Assembly: GCA_947311845.1 (NCBI GenBank)
Contig: CAMZMU010000071.1
Location: 16,083,534 to 16,147,533, forward strand
DNA: 64,000 nt
Reading direction: 5' to 3'
Origin: Poa pratensis
Taxonomy: Eukaryota; Streptophyta; Magnoliopsida; Poales; Poaceae
Made by a program: the position numbers and the translations under genes. A model generated the notes under the pieces. The model saw only the letters and a program-made list of their open reading frames with translations. It made no database searches and was not told the DNA's origin. Within the stretch, counting starts at the first letter, position 1. Each line of letters starts with the position of its first letter. Positions 33,401 through 45,325 of this stretch are shown here, piece by piece.

Positions 33401-35875
33401 TTCCTATTGCTAGGTGTTTTGCTGCCTTGCGGCTCCTGTGATAACCTCTGGATGATTCCCAAATGTCTCTGTGCGGAATGCTGGAGATGATTTAGCTAGT
33501 GGCTATTGCTGTGGTGACATTTGCTTGTGCTGTCTTTTGCTATACTCACTTGTCTGCCTAAACAGTGTAGCAAGTGTGTGCTACTCTGAACCTTGTGTTA
33601 AGAGATGTGCCAATGCTTCACACAATTTGATTTGTTTACAGAATGGCCAGTTCTTTTGGTAGAACTGAATCCTGAAACTTGGTAGTGCTATTTAGATATG
33701 TGGCTTGTGCTTGTGGTGCTCTTCCCTGTGGATTTGTGCCCAGCAATCCATATGCTGGATCTGTGCTACCCAACTATGAACTCAAGCTAATAAAGCTTGT
33801 ATGCCTTTGCTACATTTGGTGGATTTGTGTCCCTTGCCCATGATGCATAGGCTGAGGCTTTTGATTTAATAAGAACAGATGCTTTGCTTGATTTAACTCC
33901 CTGTGATGATTTTAGCATAGCATTTCTATGCTTAGCTGAGGGAAACACTCCACCACACCATGTGCATCTAGCAGATCATTTGGCTAGAGATAGAATATCA
34001 ACCTGTGCTCAAGTGTGGTGATGTTGGGGCTGTTGCTTGTAGTTCTTGTGGATATGTTGCTTGCTCTGCTTGCTGGACTGTTCCTCCTGCTCCAGCTTGC
34101 TATTCCTAGCTTCTGGCCTTCTCCTTGCTCCTGCTTGGCCTTGAGCTTCGACTCCATCTTGCCTTGCTTTGGCAAGGATCCAGTGGTGAAAAGTGGAGGG
34201 ATTGGTGGTTTAGTGATGAACTGTGGGCTGTGTGGGTGATGAACTTGAGCTGAGTGCTTGAGTGAGTGAAATGAGCTTGCTCCTTGCTTGTTGTGGCTGT
34301 CCCTTGCTCTTATCCTCCTCCTGGGAGTGAAGTAGTTGTGCATGTGTAGTGAATGCTCTGGTGGTGGGTGAAACAGGGCTGTGTGGCTTGTGTCCTACAA
34401 CTCCCTTTGCCCTTGTTAGTCACATGTCTTTTGCAGTGTGATGATGGCAACACAGGACTGTGTGTGCTGTGGGCTCCTCTGCTGGCTCAGTTCAGAGAAC
34501 TGGCATTGATGGGTTGAGCTTATCTTCATATTTGTTTTCATTTCTTTTTACTGGCCATGTGGATTTTATAGTCTGGGATGTTGTACTGAGGCTAAACATA
34601 CTGATTAAGAGCAGATACATCACTATGTTGCCTAAACAACTCAATGATGTAATTAGCAGTGCACCTCACTGCTAATCTGAGAGCAACACTAACCACTAAT
34701 CCTCATTTTATGTTTGTTTCTGTTTTCTTATTCATTGTGCAGATAAACAAGATTGGAATAAAGATCAAAAGGAGGAAAAAGAAATACAAGACATTTTAGT
34801 TTAGGAAACAATTGTAATTTTCCTTTTTGAATTTCAGTTTGTTGTAATAAAGTGGTAAAGACATTGTAATTTATGTTTAGAGAAAAAAAATGATTTTTTG
34901 CCTTTGCAAGAATTCAATAAGTTGTAATATTTATTGTAAGATTTGAGTTATTCAATCATTTATTAAATCATTTACCTAATTGTTATTTTAGTTACTTCAA
35001 TGTTTTAATTTGAATTATTTTATGAATTCAATTATTTGAATTCAAATTCCTACAACAAGCAATTACCTAAAGGTCATGTCAAATTTAGATATGGTATTCT
35101 TTAACAGGAGTGAAGATAAATATAGATCGATAATTTGATTACTTGGAGTCATAAAACCATGGAACAACGCCATCTTTATTTTGGTACACACAACACACAA
35201 GATGATCAACTACCCACACCAGTTAGCACAAGTCACACCACAAACATAAGGTAGTCAACAATTTTCAGAACCTTCAGTATATTTATAAGATAGAGTGATC
35301 ACACTTAACCATGACAAGATGGTGTTAAGGATGCTCAGCAAATAATTTTTACATGTCAAAAGGTTTTGCTAAAGAAAATATATGGGATGATATGTCTCCC
35401 ACTTGTTTCATTTCCAAAGGATGTCAAAATAGAGGTTTTAAAATAAGAGCTAAAAATACTTGCAAAATATTAATGTTGAAATATAGGCAGGAGATAGTAT
35501 GTAGTTCTCCTTAGTTTATAAACAAGTAAATTTTGGAAATACTTTTGCTTTCTCAAATCATGGGCCATTGGGTTGTTGCTAAGAACAAAGCATCATTGAA
35601 AGAAGGAGTTGGTCAAATAAGACTGGAGAAGATATATGGAATATTTTTCTTGTCATGACATGATTGCCAAAGTTTAATATATGTTTACTTAGGTTGAGTC
35701 CTTAGGTTAATATTTACTAGTCAAACAACTTAAACCACAAGTCACACAAGGTCAAATAGAGCAATGGGAAGGAAAACACAATCAGTAGTGAAGTATTTCA
35801 AAAAGTTTTTGTTGGTTCTGAATTTTGGGTTGGTAAAACTAAGTTTTTCTTAGTTCCAAAATTTGGGATGTGACA
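30482..35875 (-). repeat. 3' LTR of the LARD (5394 bp)
   Basis: On the plus strand it runs TGTGAGGACC to GATGTGACA. It pairs with 39022-44421. Confidence 0.93.
32821..34860 (+). promoter_or_regulatory. Gene-like promoter and intron layout antisense within the LARD LTR
   Basis: On the plus strand, opposite to the element, there is a TATAAAAAG (32821), a CT-rich then GC-rich leader (32900-33300), a good splice donor (CTG then GTAAGC, 33310), a T-rich stretch ending in TTGTGCAG (34742), and AATAAAG-type signals (about 34848). The same layout is present in the other LTR from 41365. No conserved protein is evident. Whether it is transcribed is unknown. Confidence 0.4.
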
Positions 35876-38800
35876 GCTCTTCCCCCCTTAAAAATAAATC
35901 TCGTCCTCGAGATTTGCCCGGTGGTAACAGGGGAGTACGGGGCACGGTTTTTTGGTTGACTACTCTTCCGAGGTCGTTGCTTCTTCAGTGAGGTTGCCAT
36001 GTGAGATCTTGACAACTTGATGATGCGAGGCTTTCTTTGTCGATAAACTTCTGTGCTGAGTTCAGATCCTTGATGATGGGGTTGTCTTGACGATCGACGC
36101 TGATGGAGAGTCGTGGTTGGTTGTTTCCACATTACAAGACTGAGGCGCAAGGAACTAATTATTAACATTTTCTTGTATACCTATTGCAGGTCTTCCCCCC
36201 TTAAAAAGGGTTTTAAACGGCCCCGCAGAAGGTTGCATGTGGGGTTGACTTGGAGGCATTGTTCTTCTTGGGTAGCTTGACGATCTTTGTCTTGGGTGTC
36301 CTTCCTCGGTGCTTGGGGTCGGTGCAGATATCACTTCCTGATATTTTCTCCTTACGAGGGTCACAGGTGGGGACGCGTTGTTCTCAGGATGCGTCAAGTC
36401 TGAGCACTCGACTCTCTCCGGTTTCTAGTTAGTAGAGGGATGTTATAAACTTCTAAGGGCGTCTGAACTTGCTTGGTGGTTGATGTTGCCAACAGCAGGT
36501 GCTTCCGTTGTTTGATTCTCTTAGTGACTTCCGGTAGATTTTCTTCACGCTTTTCTTCCTTCGGCTTGGCGAGAAAAAGGCTGTCCTGAAAGACTTCTTT
36601 GGTTCGGGTTCTTCAGGAAGCTTTGCAGGTGTCTTCACAAGTAAGTTAGAGTGCACCAGAATAGTTAGGATTTCCGGGAAAACTTTCTGGTTGAGGGGCT
36701 TAAGTTAGTTTTCAAGGGAGTTGGGTGCTATACTCTGAACATCAAACTTATTGTACCTAAGATCCAAAACAACCAACTTTACATAGGCCTCTAATTCTCG
36801 AGTCTTCAAAATACCATTCCAACATCTCTGGTAAGGCCACTACTATTAACTAGTTTATTGAATCATGGCTTTTGCCCAAGCTAAAGTCATTAGTCCACCA
36901 TCATCTTCTTCGGCATAAACTCTTTATCATAGTATAATTCAATCTATCAAACACCCATCAAACCTTTTAGGCATAGTCTTCCCTTTACATTCTATCACAA
37001 AAATCGTAGTGGTCCACCAATTATTTCTTGATTGATTTCTCTCCCCAGATAGGCATATCTCATATTATCTTACTCCTTCAGGGGGTCATTTTTCCCACGA
37101 TCATATCATCAAAGCTAAATAAAACATCCAACAGTCATGTCATCATATCATCAAGAATTGACCCACTTTCTAACCAAATTCAGATTTTATCTCAACACTT
37201 TGGGCCTTGATCTCATAATCACAGATAAATGATCTTTGTAGGAATAATCCAAACAGAGCGGGACAAGCTCTGAAAACTACTGTCGCCTAAAATGTCTTGC
37301 TACTAGACCAAGTCACATTGATTCCTAGAATCCGATAAACATTCACTTGTCCTCCACCAATTATTTCTGGCATACAACGATCTGCTCATTTGCTAACTCA
37401 TCTTTGACCACTTCCTATAATTCCCTAAGAATTTAGTACAAGGTCACTTGCGCTAGGAATCACCCTAAACGTTCCAACACTGGAGTATTCTTCTTAATTT
37501 ACTTGCTTCCAACCAATCCAACATCATTTTATCAGCAAGTGCTTCCTAAAAATCCATCAACTTTCACCTTTATTTCTAAACCTTAAATCAAGGGTCACGT
37601 CTTCTAGTTCCAGATAACCACCAATGGTTGGGGACCACAACTGGTTAGCCCCAGAGTATTAATCAAATATATCATTGTCCAATCCCAATTAATTTATCGA
37701 TCCACTCCAAGCTTTCACTTTTATTCTAAACCCCAAATTTTTGATATTACCAACCTCATCCACCAAAGTTTGATCTCATCAACTAGATTCTTAAGGGATC
37801 CTTTTGACTAATAATCTTATAGTCCAACACTCTTTATCCTCCTAAAGTCTCCTTTGTACCAACTAGTCTTGAGTCGTCCTATGGCACTTATTCCCTTGGT
37901 CTAGAAAAAGCAGTTAGTATTTTGCAAATTTGGTTAGATGAGAGATTTAAAGTTAGATAAATTATGTTAGTTATGTTAGTTTTTCATATTGTTTTGTTAG
38001 TCCGACGGGATACGACCAGTGTCATATAACGTCGGGTCTTGAATCTTCATCTTTCTCGATGGCTTGATGTGGTTGTACAAAACAACGTATGAAGGCCGCT
38101 ATCCGTCTTGCAGAAGGTCGCAAAGTCTTGGAGTAGAGAGTATTCCATACCTGCTTCTCTTACTTAGGAGAAAGTTTTCCGAAGGGTTTTCTAAGTCGGG
38201 CTTTTGAGAGGGTACAAAGAGTACATCTGTGGCCAACAAGGCAAAAAGGTTTTGTTGCTAACTGTCAAAAATAAAGCAACAGATAAAAGTGTGGTTACTT
38301 TGGGTTCCCGACAAGGCGGGTTTTGTGAAACACACCAGGAAAACAACACACATAAATGCAACACACAAGCAAGAATCAATCAAGGCACTTTTAGCACCAA
38401 CAGACGTTTAATACCGTGGAAGATGGGGGTTGCTCACGTAAAACGAGCTTATCCTATCGATCCTATGGGTCTGGGTCAACTATGATTGTTAAAATCTTCA
38501 TGTCTTTAACTTGTTGACAGATTAATGTCCTTAAACTTGAAACTTGGTAGGGCCTTTGTATCTCGAGGATTTTCTTCATCTTGCCCAAGTGGGAACCTTT
38601 GGCGGTGAAATTACTGCAATTTCCAACTTGAGTAGAATTGTTGATGTTGAGCTGAGATCTTCGGAGTTCTCTTGTTTTGTTGACACTGACGACCTTGGTA
38701 TTTGCAGATCAATCGCCTTGTTGTTAAATGTTGAGTATTTGGGGATGGAAGCTTCTTCTTCTGGGTACTAGCTATTAGGTCTCACTGGGTTTCATCGTCA

Positions 38801-39021
38801 AGTATTTTGAACGGGTAAGAGGAGTAGAGAATTCTTGGAAAATCTTAAAATAGAGGGTAGACTTTGAAATATTTGAGTAGTGAGAAGAGTGGAAGTTATT
38901 TTTGGACTTCCTTAGATAAAAATGTTTTGGAACAATATATTTTTAACAAAATATTTCTTTCCTAACTAACGTCCATGCTAACTAAGGTCTGTTACAGTCA
39001 GGATGGCTCTGATACCAAGTC
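35876..39021 (-). other. LARD internal region, non-coding
   Basis: 3146 bases. The polypurine tract (minus strand AAGGGGGGAAGAGC, 35876-35894) sits at one end and the primer site at the other. A second, near-identical polypurine motif is at 36191-36207. Short open frames match no retroelement protein. Most of the middle is AT-rich and featureless. Confidence 0.85.
39005..39017 (-). other. Primer binding site, tRNA-iMet (LARD)
   Basis: The plus strand reads GGCTCTGATACCA, the complement of TGGTATCAGAGCC, four bases from the right LTR. Confidence 0.9.
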
Positions 39022-42000
39022 TGTGAGGACCCCGGATTAGGTATCCGAGATACTCGTTATGTTTCCTGCAACAATCCCATGATCAGTCTGTTGTTGCACA
39101 TAACTCGAATTGGTATCACAGAACACCCATAAATACCGAATAAATTTACTTACTTGATTGAAGCCATAACTTCATCAGGTACTCGCAGCGGAAATCACCA
39201 AATCAACGTGGAGCCCAAGTCACTTGCCAACCCTACAGGCAGCTGACTGGGAAGCGCCCTAGTTCGCATTGACGTTATTGAAGTCTTCTTCTTCGAACTG
39301 TTCTTCTTCAAAATCTGGCTAAGACAATAGCCAGGGACGAAACCAATATGAGTACATTTGAATGTACTCGCAAACTACCCCCGAAATGAGCATGCACTAC
39401 TCTTTTTATTGTTTAATAAAACTTCTTTGCTTTGAAAACTCTATATCCTTGTTGAAAAGAGAAGGATATACTTTTGTTTAATAAAACTTTGTTTTGAAAT
39501 CTCTATATCTTTATTGAAAAAGAAAGGAAGGCTTTTAGAATCTTTCCCATAAATCTGTTTTCCTAAGAAGTCTCCTTTAAAACTTTTCCCCGTAAATACA
39601 TCTTTGTTGAAAAAGGTAAGAAGTCTCTTTTATAAACTTTTTTCTCCAAAAATCATTACTAGGTTTTATTTTCCCCAAACTCCTCCTTTTCCAACCATAG
39701 CCTTTCATGGCCCATTCATTCTCCAGCAACCTCATACCAGCCCGTCGGTATAGTTGCAGATCCAACACATCTCCATTTTATTTTCAAATCTCAAAACTTT
39801 GCAAAACTTGCACATGGTCTTAGGACAGCCTCCCAATTGTCAACCATATCCGAGGACTCGGCTATTCGAATAGTTTTAACCCTCTGCAGAGGTAGCACAC
39901 TTTTAGCCCACATCCATCCGGCAACTCATCGTGTCTGCCACGTCTCGCCATACCAGGTGTATGCGAAGTAAGCCGCCGGCCATAGCCTCTTATTTGCTCA
40001 TGCTAGTATAGGATCCTTCCCATATGACACTTTCCATCAACACCCAGTCCAGTTTCCCGTCAGAAACCCTAAGTGTGAGGACTCATAGTTTTGTTCGGCG
40101 GTTTATGGTGGAACCTTCTATCCTCCCCACCAACTTGTGTGAGGACCCGGGTCAGGGGGTAGGTCCTCGGACCATCCCCTCATGCATAACGGAGTCATCT
40201 CCGTCGATGAGGTATCCCATACTAATAAGAGCAAACTACATGACTAAGCCTTTTCCCATATATGGTAAATGTGGTCGCACAGGGTAAGATTGGTCGCCAT
40301 AGTACTAGGACACTGTGCATTTTTCATAAACATCACCATTTTCCCACTTCTCCATTTCAACACCGACCTCTCGATATTCCATAATCACACAAGTATTTTC
40401 AAAGGAGTTTTGAATAAACAACTTTGTTTCCCATCCTATAGTTTTTTATAAACGACCTTATACTTCTACATAGGGTGGCAAAATAATATTCATATACTTT
40501 TTGAAAAGGTTTTGTAAACCAATGCCTTAAGAGTAAATCATTTGATCAAGTAGATGCATATGTATTTAGGTGCAAGCTCAGAGAGTAGCTTGCCTTGCTC
40601 GGCAAAGTGACCTTGGTCTTGATCTTCAGGTTCAACAAATCCCCCCTCCTCGATAATTCCAGCAACGTTCTCGTCAAATCGATAAACAAACAAATACAAG
40701 CGATCACTAAACTACTCAATCAAACATCACCACCTTACAATATTAAACTCTACAAATAGCTACGGTAGTCACACAAAGCAAACCAATTGGGTTCAATTTA
40801 ATTGAATTAACCAATATTTAAATTAATAAGTAAAGTGTTGTTTCAATGTTAGGGTGATTCAATTTTAGTCAAACAGGTGCTTGCTTTATACAAACAGATA
40901 GATTTTATTTTTCTGTTCATTTTGATATATGTTATTTGTATTTTTCATTAATGAGAATTTTAGTAATTTTATCTTATTTAAATTCCCTTTTTAGAATATT
41001 TGAGGTTTGAAGAAAGTATTTAACTAATTAAACTTAAATTTTGATTTATTAAATAATAGGAGGAATTATTTATGTAACATAATTTTATTTTATTATATGA
41101 GGAAATTAAGAATATATTTATGTCTGAATCTATTTGAATTTTGTTTGAATTTTCAAACTTAAATTCTTATTTAAATAAGTTTTAGAGATATAAGAGTATA
41201 TCTTATATTTTAAATCAAGATAAAGTGATTTATAATACAAAACAATTTCTTGGAGTTCATAAAATTACTCTGAATATTTTTATTTATTTTACAACATTGT
41301 TTCTCTAATTGTACTGAATAAATCTTTTTCTCAGAATTTTTCTTTTTAATAAAATTTCTGTACATATAAAAAGACGATTTTGCCCCTGGTTCAACATGGT
41401 TGAACCAAACCAAAACCTCGCTCGGGTCGGTGGTCAACCCGACCGAGCCACACTCTCTCACCGCTCCTCTCCTTCACCTTCTATCTCTCGAGCCCCCTCT
41501 GGCGACCACCGTCGCCCCGCCGTCCCCGCGGGATTCCGGCGTGCTCCGGCAGGCTCCGCTGCCGTGCCGTAGCGCAATCGATGCGCCACTCGGTCCTCTC
41601 CCTTTCTACCCCGGCGATTCACTTCTCCTTGCCTGATGCAGTCGTGCGCGACACGTACCCACGCCTAGGGTTCCGGTGGCAGCGCGGCATTGCCGTGCTC
41701 CCGGCCCATGCTGCTCAGCCGTGGCTGGTGTGGAGCTCAATTCTGTGCCGCCGTGGTGATGTTGTGGTGGTAGGGAAGATCTTCCCTTGGCTGCGCCATG
41801 GTGGCCGCGTGGGCACTGCCCCACCATGCCGCAATGGTTTGCTCCAAGGCGCTGGTAAGCTCTCTCCCCTCTCCTCTCTTCTTCACTCCTTCTCTGGCCT
41901 CCGTGCCCTGCTCTGTGATGTGAGCTGCTAGTGGTGATTTTAGGTTTCCTATTGCTAGGTGTTTTGCTGCCTTGCGGCTCCTGTGATAACCTCTGGATGA

Positions 42001-44421
42001 TTCCCAAATGTCTCTGTGCGGAATGCTGGAGATGATTTAGCTAGTGGCTATTGCTGTGGTGACATTTGCTTGTGCTGTCTTTTGCTATACTCACTTGTCT
42101 GCCTAAACAGTGTAGCAAGTGTGTGCTACTCTGAACCTTGTGTTAAGAGATGTGCCAATGCTTCACACAATTTGATTTGTTTACAGAATGGCCAAGTTCT
42201 TTTGGTAGAACTGAATCCTGAAACTTGGTAGTGCTATTTAGATATGTGGCTTGTGCTTGTGGTGCTCTTCCCTGTGGATTTGTGCCCAGCAATCCATATG
42301 CTGGATCTGTGCTACCCAACTATGAACTCAAGCTAATAAAGCTTGTATGCCTTTGCTACATTTGGTGGATTTGTGTCCCTTGCCCATGATGCATAGGCTG
42401 AGGCTTTTGATTTAATAAGAACAGATGCTTTGCTTGATTTAACTCCCTGTGATGATTTTAGCATAGCATTTCTATGCTTAGCTGAGGGAAACACTCCACC
42501 ACACCATGTGCATCTAGCAGATCATTTGGCTAGAGATAGAATATCAACCTGTGCTCAAGTGTGGTGATGTTGGGGCTGTTGCTTGTAGTTCTTGTGGATA
42601 TGTTGCTTGCTCTGCTTGTTGGACTGTTCCTCCTGCTCCAGCTTGCTATTCCTAGCTTCTGGCCTTCTCCTTGCTCTTGCTTGGCCTTGAGCTTCGACTC
42701 CATCTTGCCTTGCTTTGGCAAGGATCCAGTGGTGAGAAGTGGAGGGATTGGTGGTTTAGTGATGAACTGTGGGCTGTGTGGGTAATGAACTTGAGCTGAG
42801 TGCTTGAGTGAGTGAAATGAGCTTGCTCCTTGCTTGCTGTGGCTGTCCCTTGCTCTTATCCTCCTCCTGGGAGTGAAGTAGCTGTGCATGTGTAGTGAAT
42901 GCTCTGGTGGTGGGTGAAACAGGGCTGTGTGGCTTGTGTCCTACAACTCCCTTTGCCCTTGTTAGTCACATGTCTTTTGCAGTGTGATGATGGCAACACA
43001 AGACTGTGTGTGCTGTGGGCTCCTCTGCTGGCTCAGTTCAGAGAACTGGCATTGATGGGTTGAGCTTATCTTCATATTTGTTTTCATTTCTTTTTACTGG
43101 CCATGTGGATTTTATAGTCTGGGATGTTGTACTGAGGCTAAACATACTGATTAAGAGCAGATACATCACTATGTTGCCTAAACAACTCAATGATGTAATT
43201 AGCAGTACCTCACTGCTAATCTGAGAGCAACTAACCACTAATCCTCATTTTATGTTTGTTTCTGTTTTCTTATTCATTGTGCAGATAAACAAGATTGGAA
43301 TAAAGATCAAAAGGAGGAAAAAGAAATACAAGACATTTTAGTTTAGGAAACAATTGTAATTTTCCTTTTTGAATTTCAGTTTGTTGTAATAAAGTGGTAA
43401 AGACATTGTAATTTATGTTTAGAGAAAAAAAATGATTTATTTGTCTTTGCAAGAATTCAATAAGTTGTAATATTTATTGTAAGATTTGAGTTATTCAATC
43501 ATTTATTAAATCATTTACCTAATTGTTATTTTAGTTACTTCAATGTTTTAATTTGAATTATTTTATGAATTCAATTATTTGAATTCAAATTCCTACAACA
43601 AGCCAATTACCTAAAGGTCATGTCAAATTTATATATGGTATTCTTTAACAGGAGTGAAGAGAAGATATAGATCGATAATTTGATTACTTGGAGTCATAAA
43701 ACCATGGAACAACGCCATCTTTATTTTGGTACACACAACACACAAGATGATCAACTACCCACACCAGTTAGCACAAGTCACACCACAAACATAAGGTAGT
43801 CAACAATTTTCAGAATCTTCAGTATAGTTATAAGATAGAGTGATCACACTTAACCATGACAAGATGGTGTTAAGGGTGCTCAGCAAATAATTTTTACATG
43901 TCAAAAGGTTTTGCTAAAGAAAATATATGGGATGATATGTCTCCCACTTGTTTCATTTCCAAAGGATGTCAAAATAGAGGTTTTAAAATAAGAGCTAAAA
44001 ATACTTGCAAAATATTAATGTTGAAATATAGGCAGGAGATAGTATGTAGTTCTCCTTAGTTTATAAACAAGTAAATTTTGGAAATACTTTTGCTTTCTCA
44101 AATCATGGGCCATTGGGTTGTTGCTAAGAACAAAGCATCATTGAAAGAAGGAGTTGGTCAAATAAGACTGGAGAAGATATATGGAATATTTATCTTGTCA
44201 TGACATGATTGCCAAAGTTTAATATATGTTTACTTAGGTTGAGTCCTTAGGTTAATATTTACTAGTCAAACAACTTAAACCACAAGTCACACAAGGTCAA
44301 ATAGAGCAATGGGAAGGAAAACACAATCAGTAGTGAAGTATTTCAAAAAGTTTTTGTTGGTTCTGAATTTTGGGTCTGGTAAAACTAAGTTTTTCTTAGT
44401 TCCAAAATTTGGGATGTGACA
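39022..44421 (-). repeat. 5' LTR of the LARD (5400 bp)
   Basis: Pairs with 30482-35875 with scattered substitutions, mostly transitions, and short indels. It is followed by ATCTC. Confidence 0.93.
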
Positions 44422-44426
44422 ATCTC

Positions 44427-45325
44427 ATCCACAACCAAATTAATCTTCGACTAAGAAAATAATTTGGAGCAACTTCAAACAATTCAACCTAAAATAATTG
44501 AAATAAAAACTGTATGTATTCATTAGAATAACAGAATAGAATAGTCTCCGCCGTTGAACTGCCTAGGTTCTACAGGCGAGCTACCAGGCGCAGCGGTTGC
44601 CGTGCTGCTGCCAGAGCTGAACTATCTGTGTTCATCTCCATCTCTTAAGATTTCTCTCTCTCTGAATCCCTATGATCTGAGCCTCCTGCCCTCTCTCAAT
44701 ACTATCTGTGTGTTCTCCGAAGGCTTGAATTCTGCATAGTGCAGTCATCAGCCCAAAGCATAGAAGTGCGCCACGCATAGCAGCATCAAGCTGAGCAGAA
44801 TAAATGAGGAAGAGAGGCCGTAGGCGAAAATCCTGCTATTTTTTAAATAATACATTTTTTCAAATATTTTTAAAAAAAATACGTATTTTCCGATATTTTC
44901 ACAAATAATATAGCCTCGGCTTCACAGCAACCGACAGAAGTGACTGTATTGTATAATTTTCATCCAGCAGAAGGCAATTGAACGTAGGACTGTCCTCTCT
45001 CTCATACTTTCCCCAATTTTCCTGTACTCCCAATCTTGCTTGTTCGTTCTTGTCGTAAAATGCCACAGTAAAATTAGGAAATTGGTACTTATATCTGAAG
45101 ATCAAATGTGGTCAAATATTTTATCTGATTCTAAAATAGTTACCAACTTACCGTAAATGCCAGAGTAAAATTAGGAAATTGGCACTTATATTTGAAGACT
45201 GAATTTGACCATATATCTAACTGATTTTAAAATTACTACCAACTTGTTATAAGATGAAACTAAAATGGGCGACGTTATATGCTTGAGCAGAAACAGAGTA
45301 CATTTTAATCTGAAATCATACACAC
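44427..45325. other. Flank between LARD and ARF, with a tandem duplication
   Basis: No confident gene. A unit of about 95 bases is present twice (45055-45152 and 45153-45246), beginning GTAAAATGCCACAGTAAAA and GTAAATGCCAGAGTAAAA. The last ARF exon expected after 45326 was not found here. Confidence 0.6.

Larger units (their letters stand above)
30482..44421 (-). mobile_element. LARD-type LTR element, 13.9 kb, non-coding, intact target duplication
   Basis: Two LTRs of about 5.4 kb (30482-35875 and 39022-44421) flank a 3.1-kb internal region with no recognisable coding capacity. The duplication ATCTC is perfect on both sides (30477-30481, 44422-44426). The primer site (tRNA-iMet) abuts the right LTR and the polypurine tract the left, so the element reads on the minus strand. 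Very long LTRs with a short non-coding interior define LARDs, first described in barley as Sukkula; the family name is my inference. The LTRs look about 99 percent alike by eye over the parts I compared (not computed), so the insertion is fairly recent. Confidence 0.9.

Noticed and set aside
32856..34343. Several open frames of 60-120 codons in the LARD LTRs
   Set aside because: No conserved domain, and indels between the two LTR copies shift some of them. Treated as chance frames.
44699..44735. Last ARF exon after a candidate acceptor (ATGCAG then AATTCAAG)
   Set aside because: The translation does not resemble the conserved ARF C-terminus.
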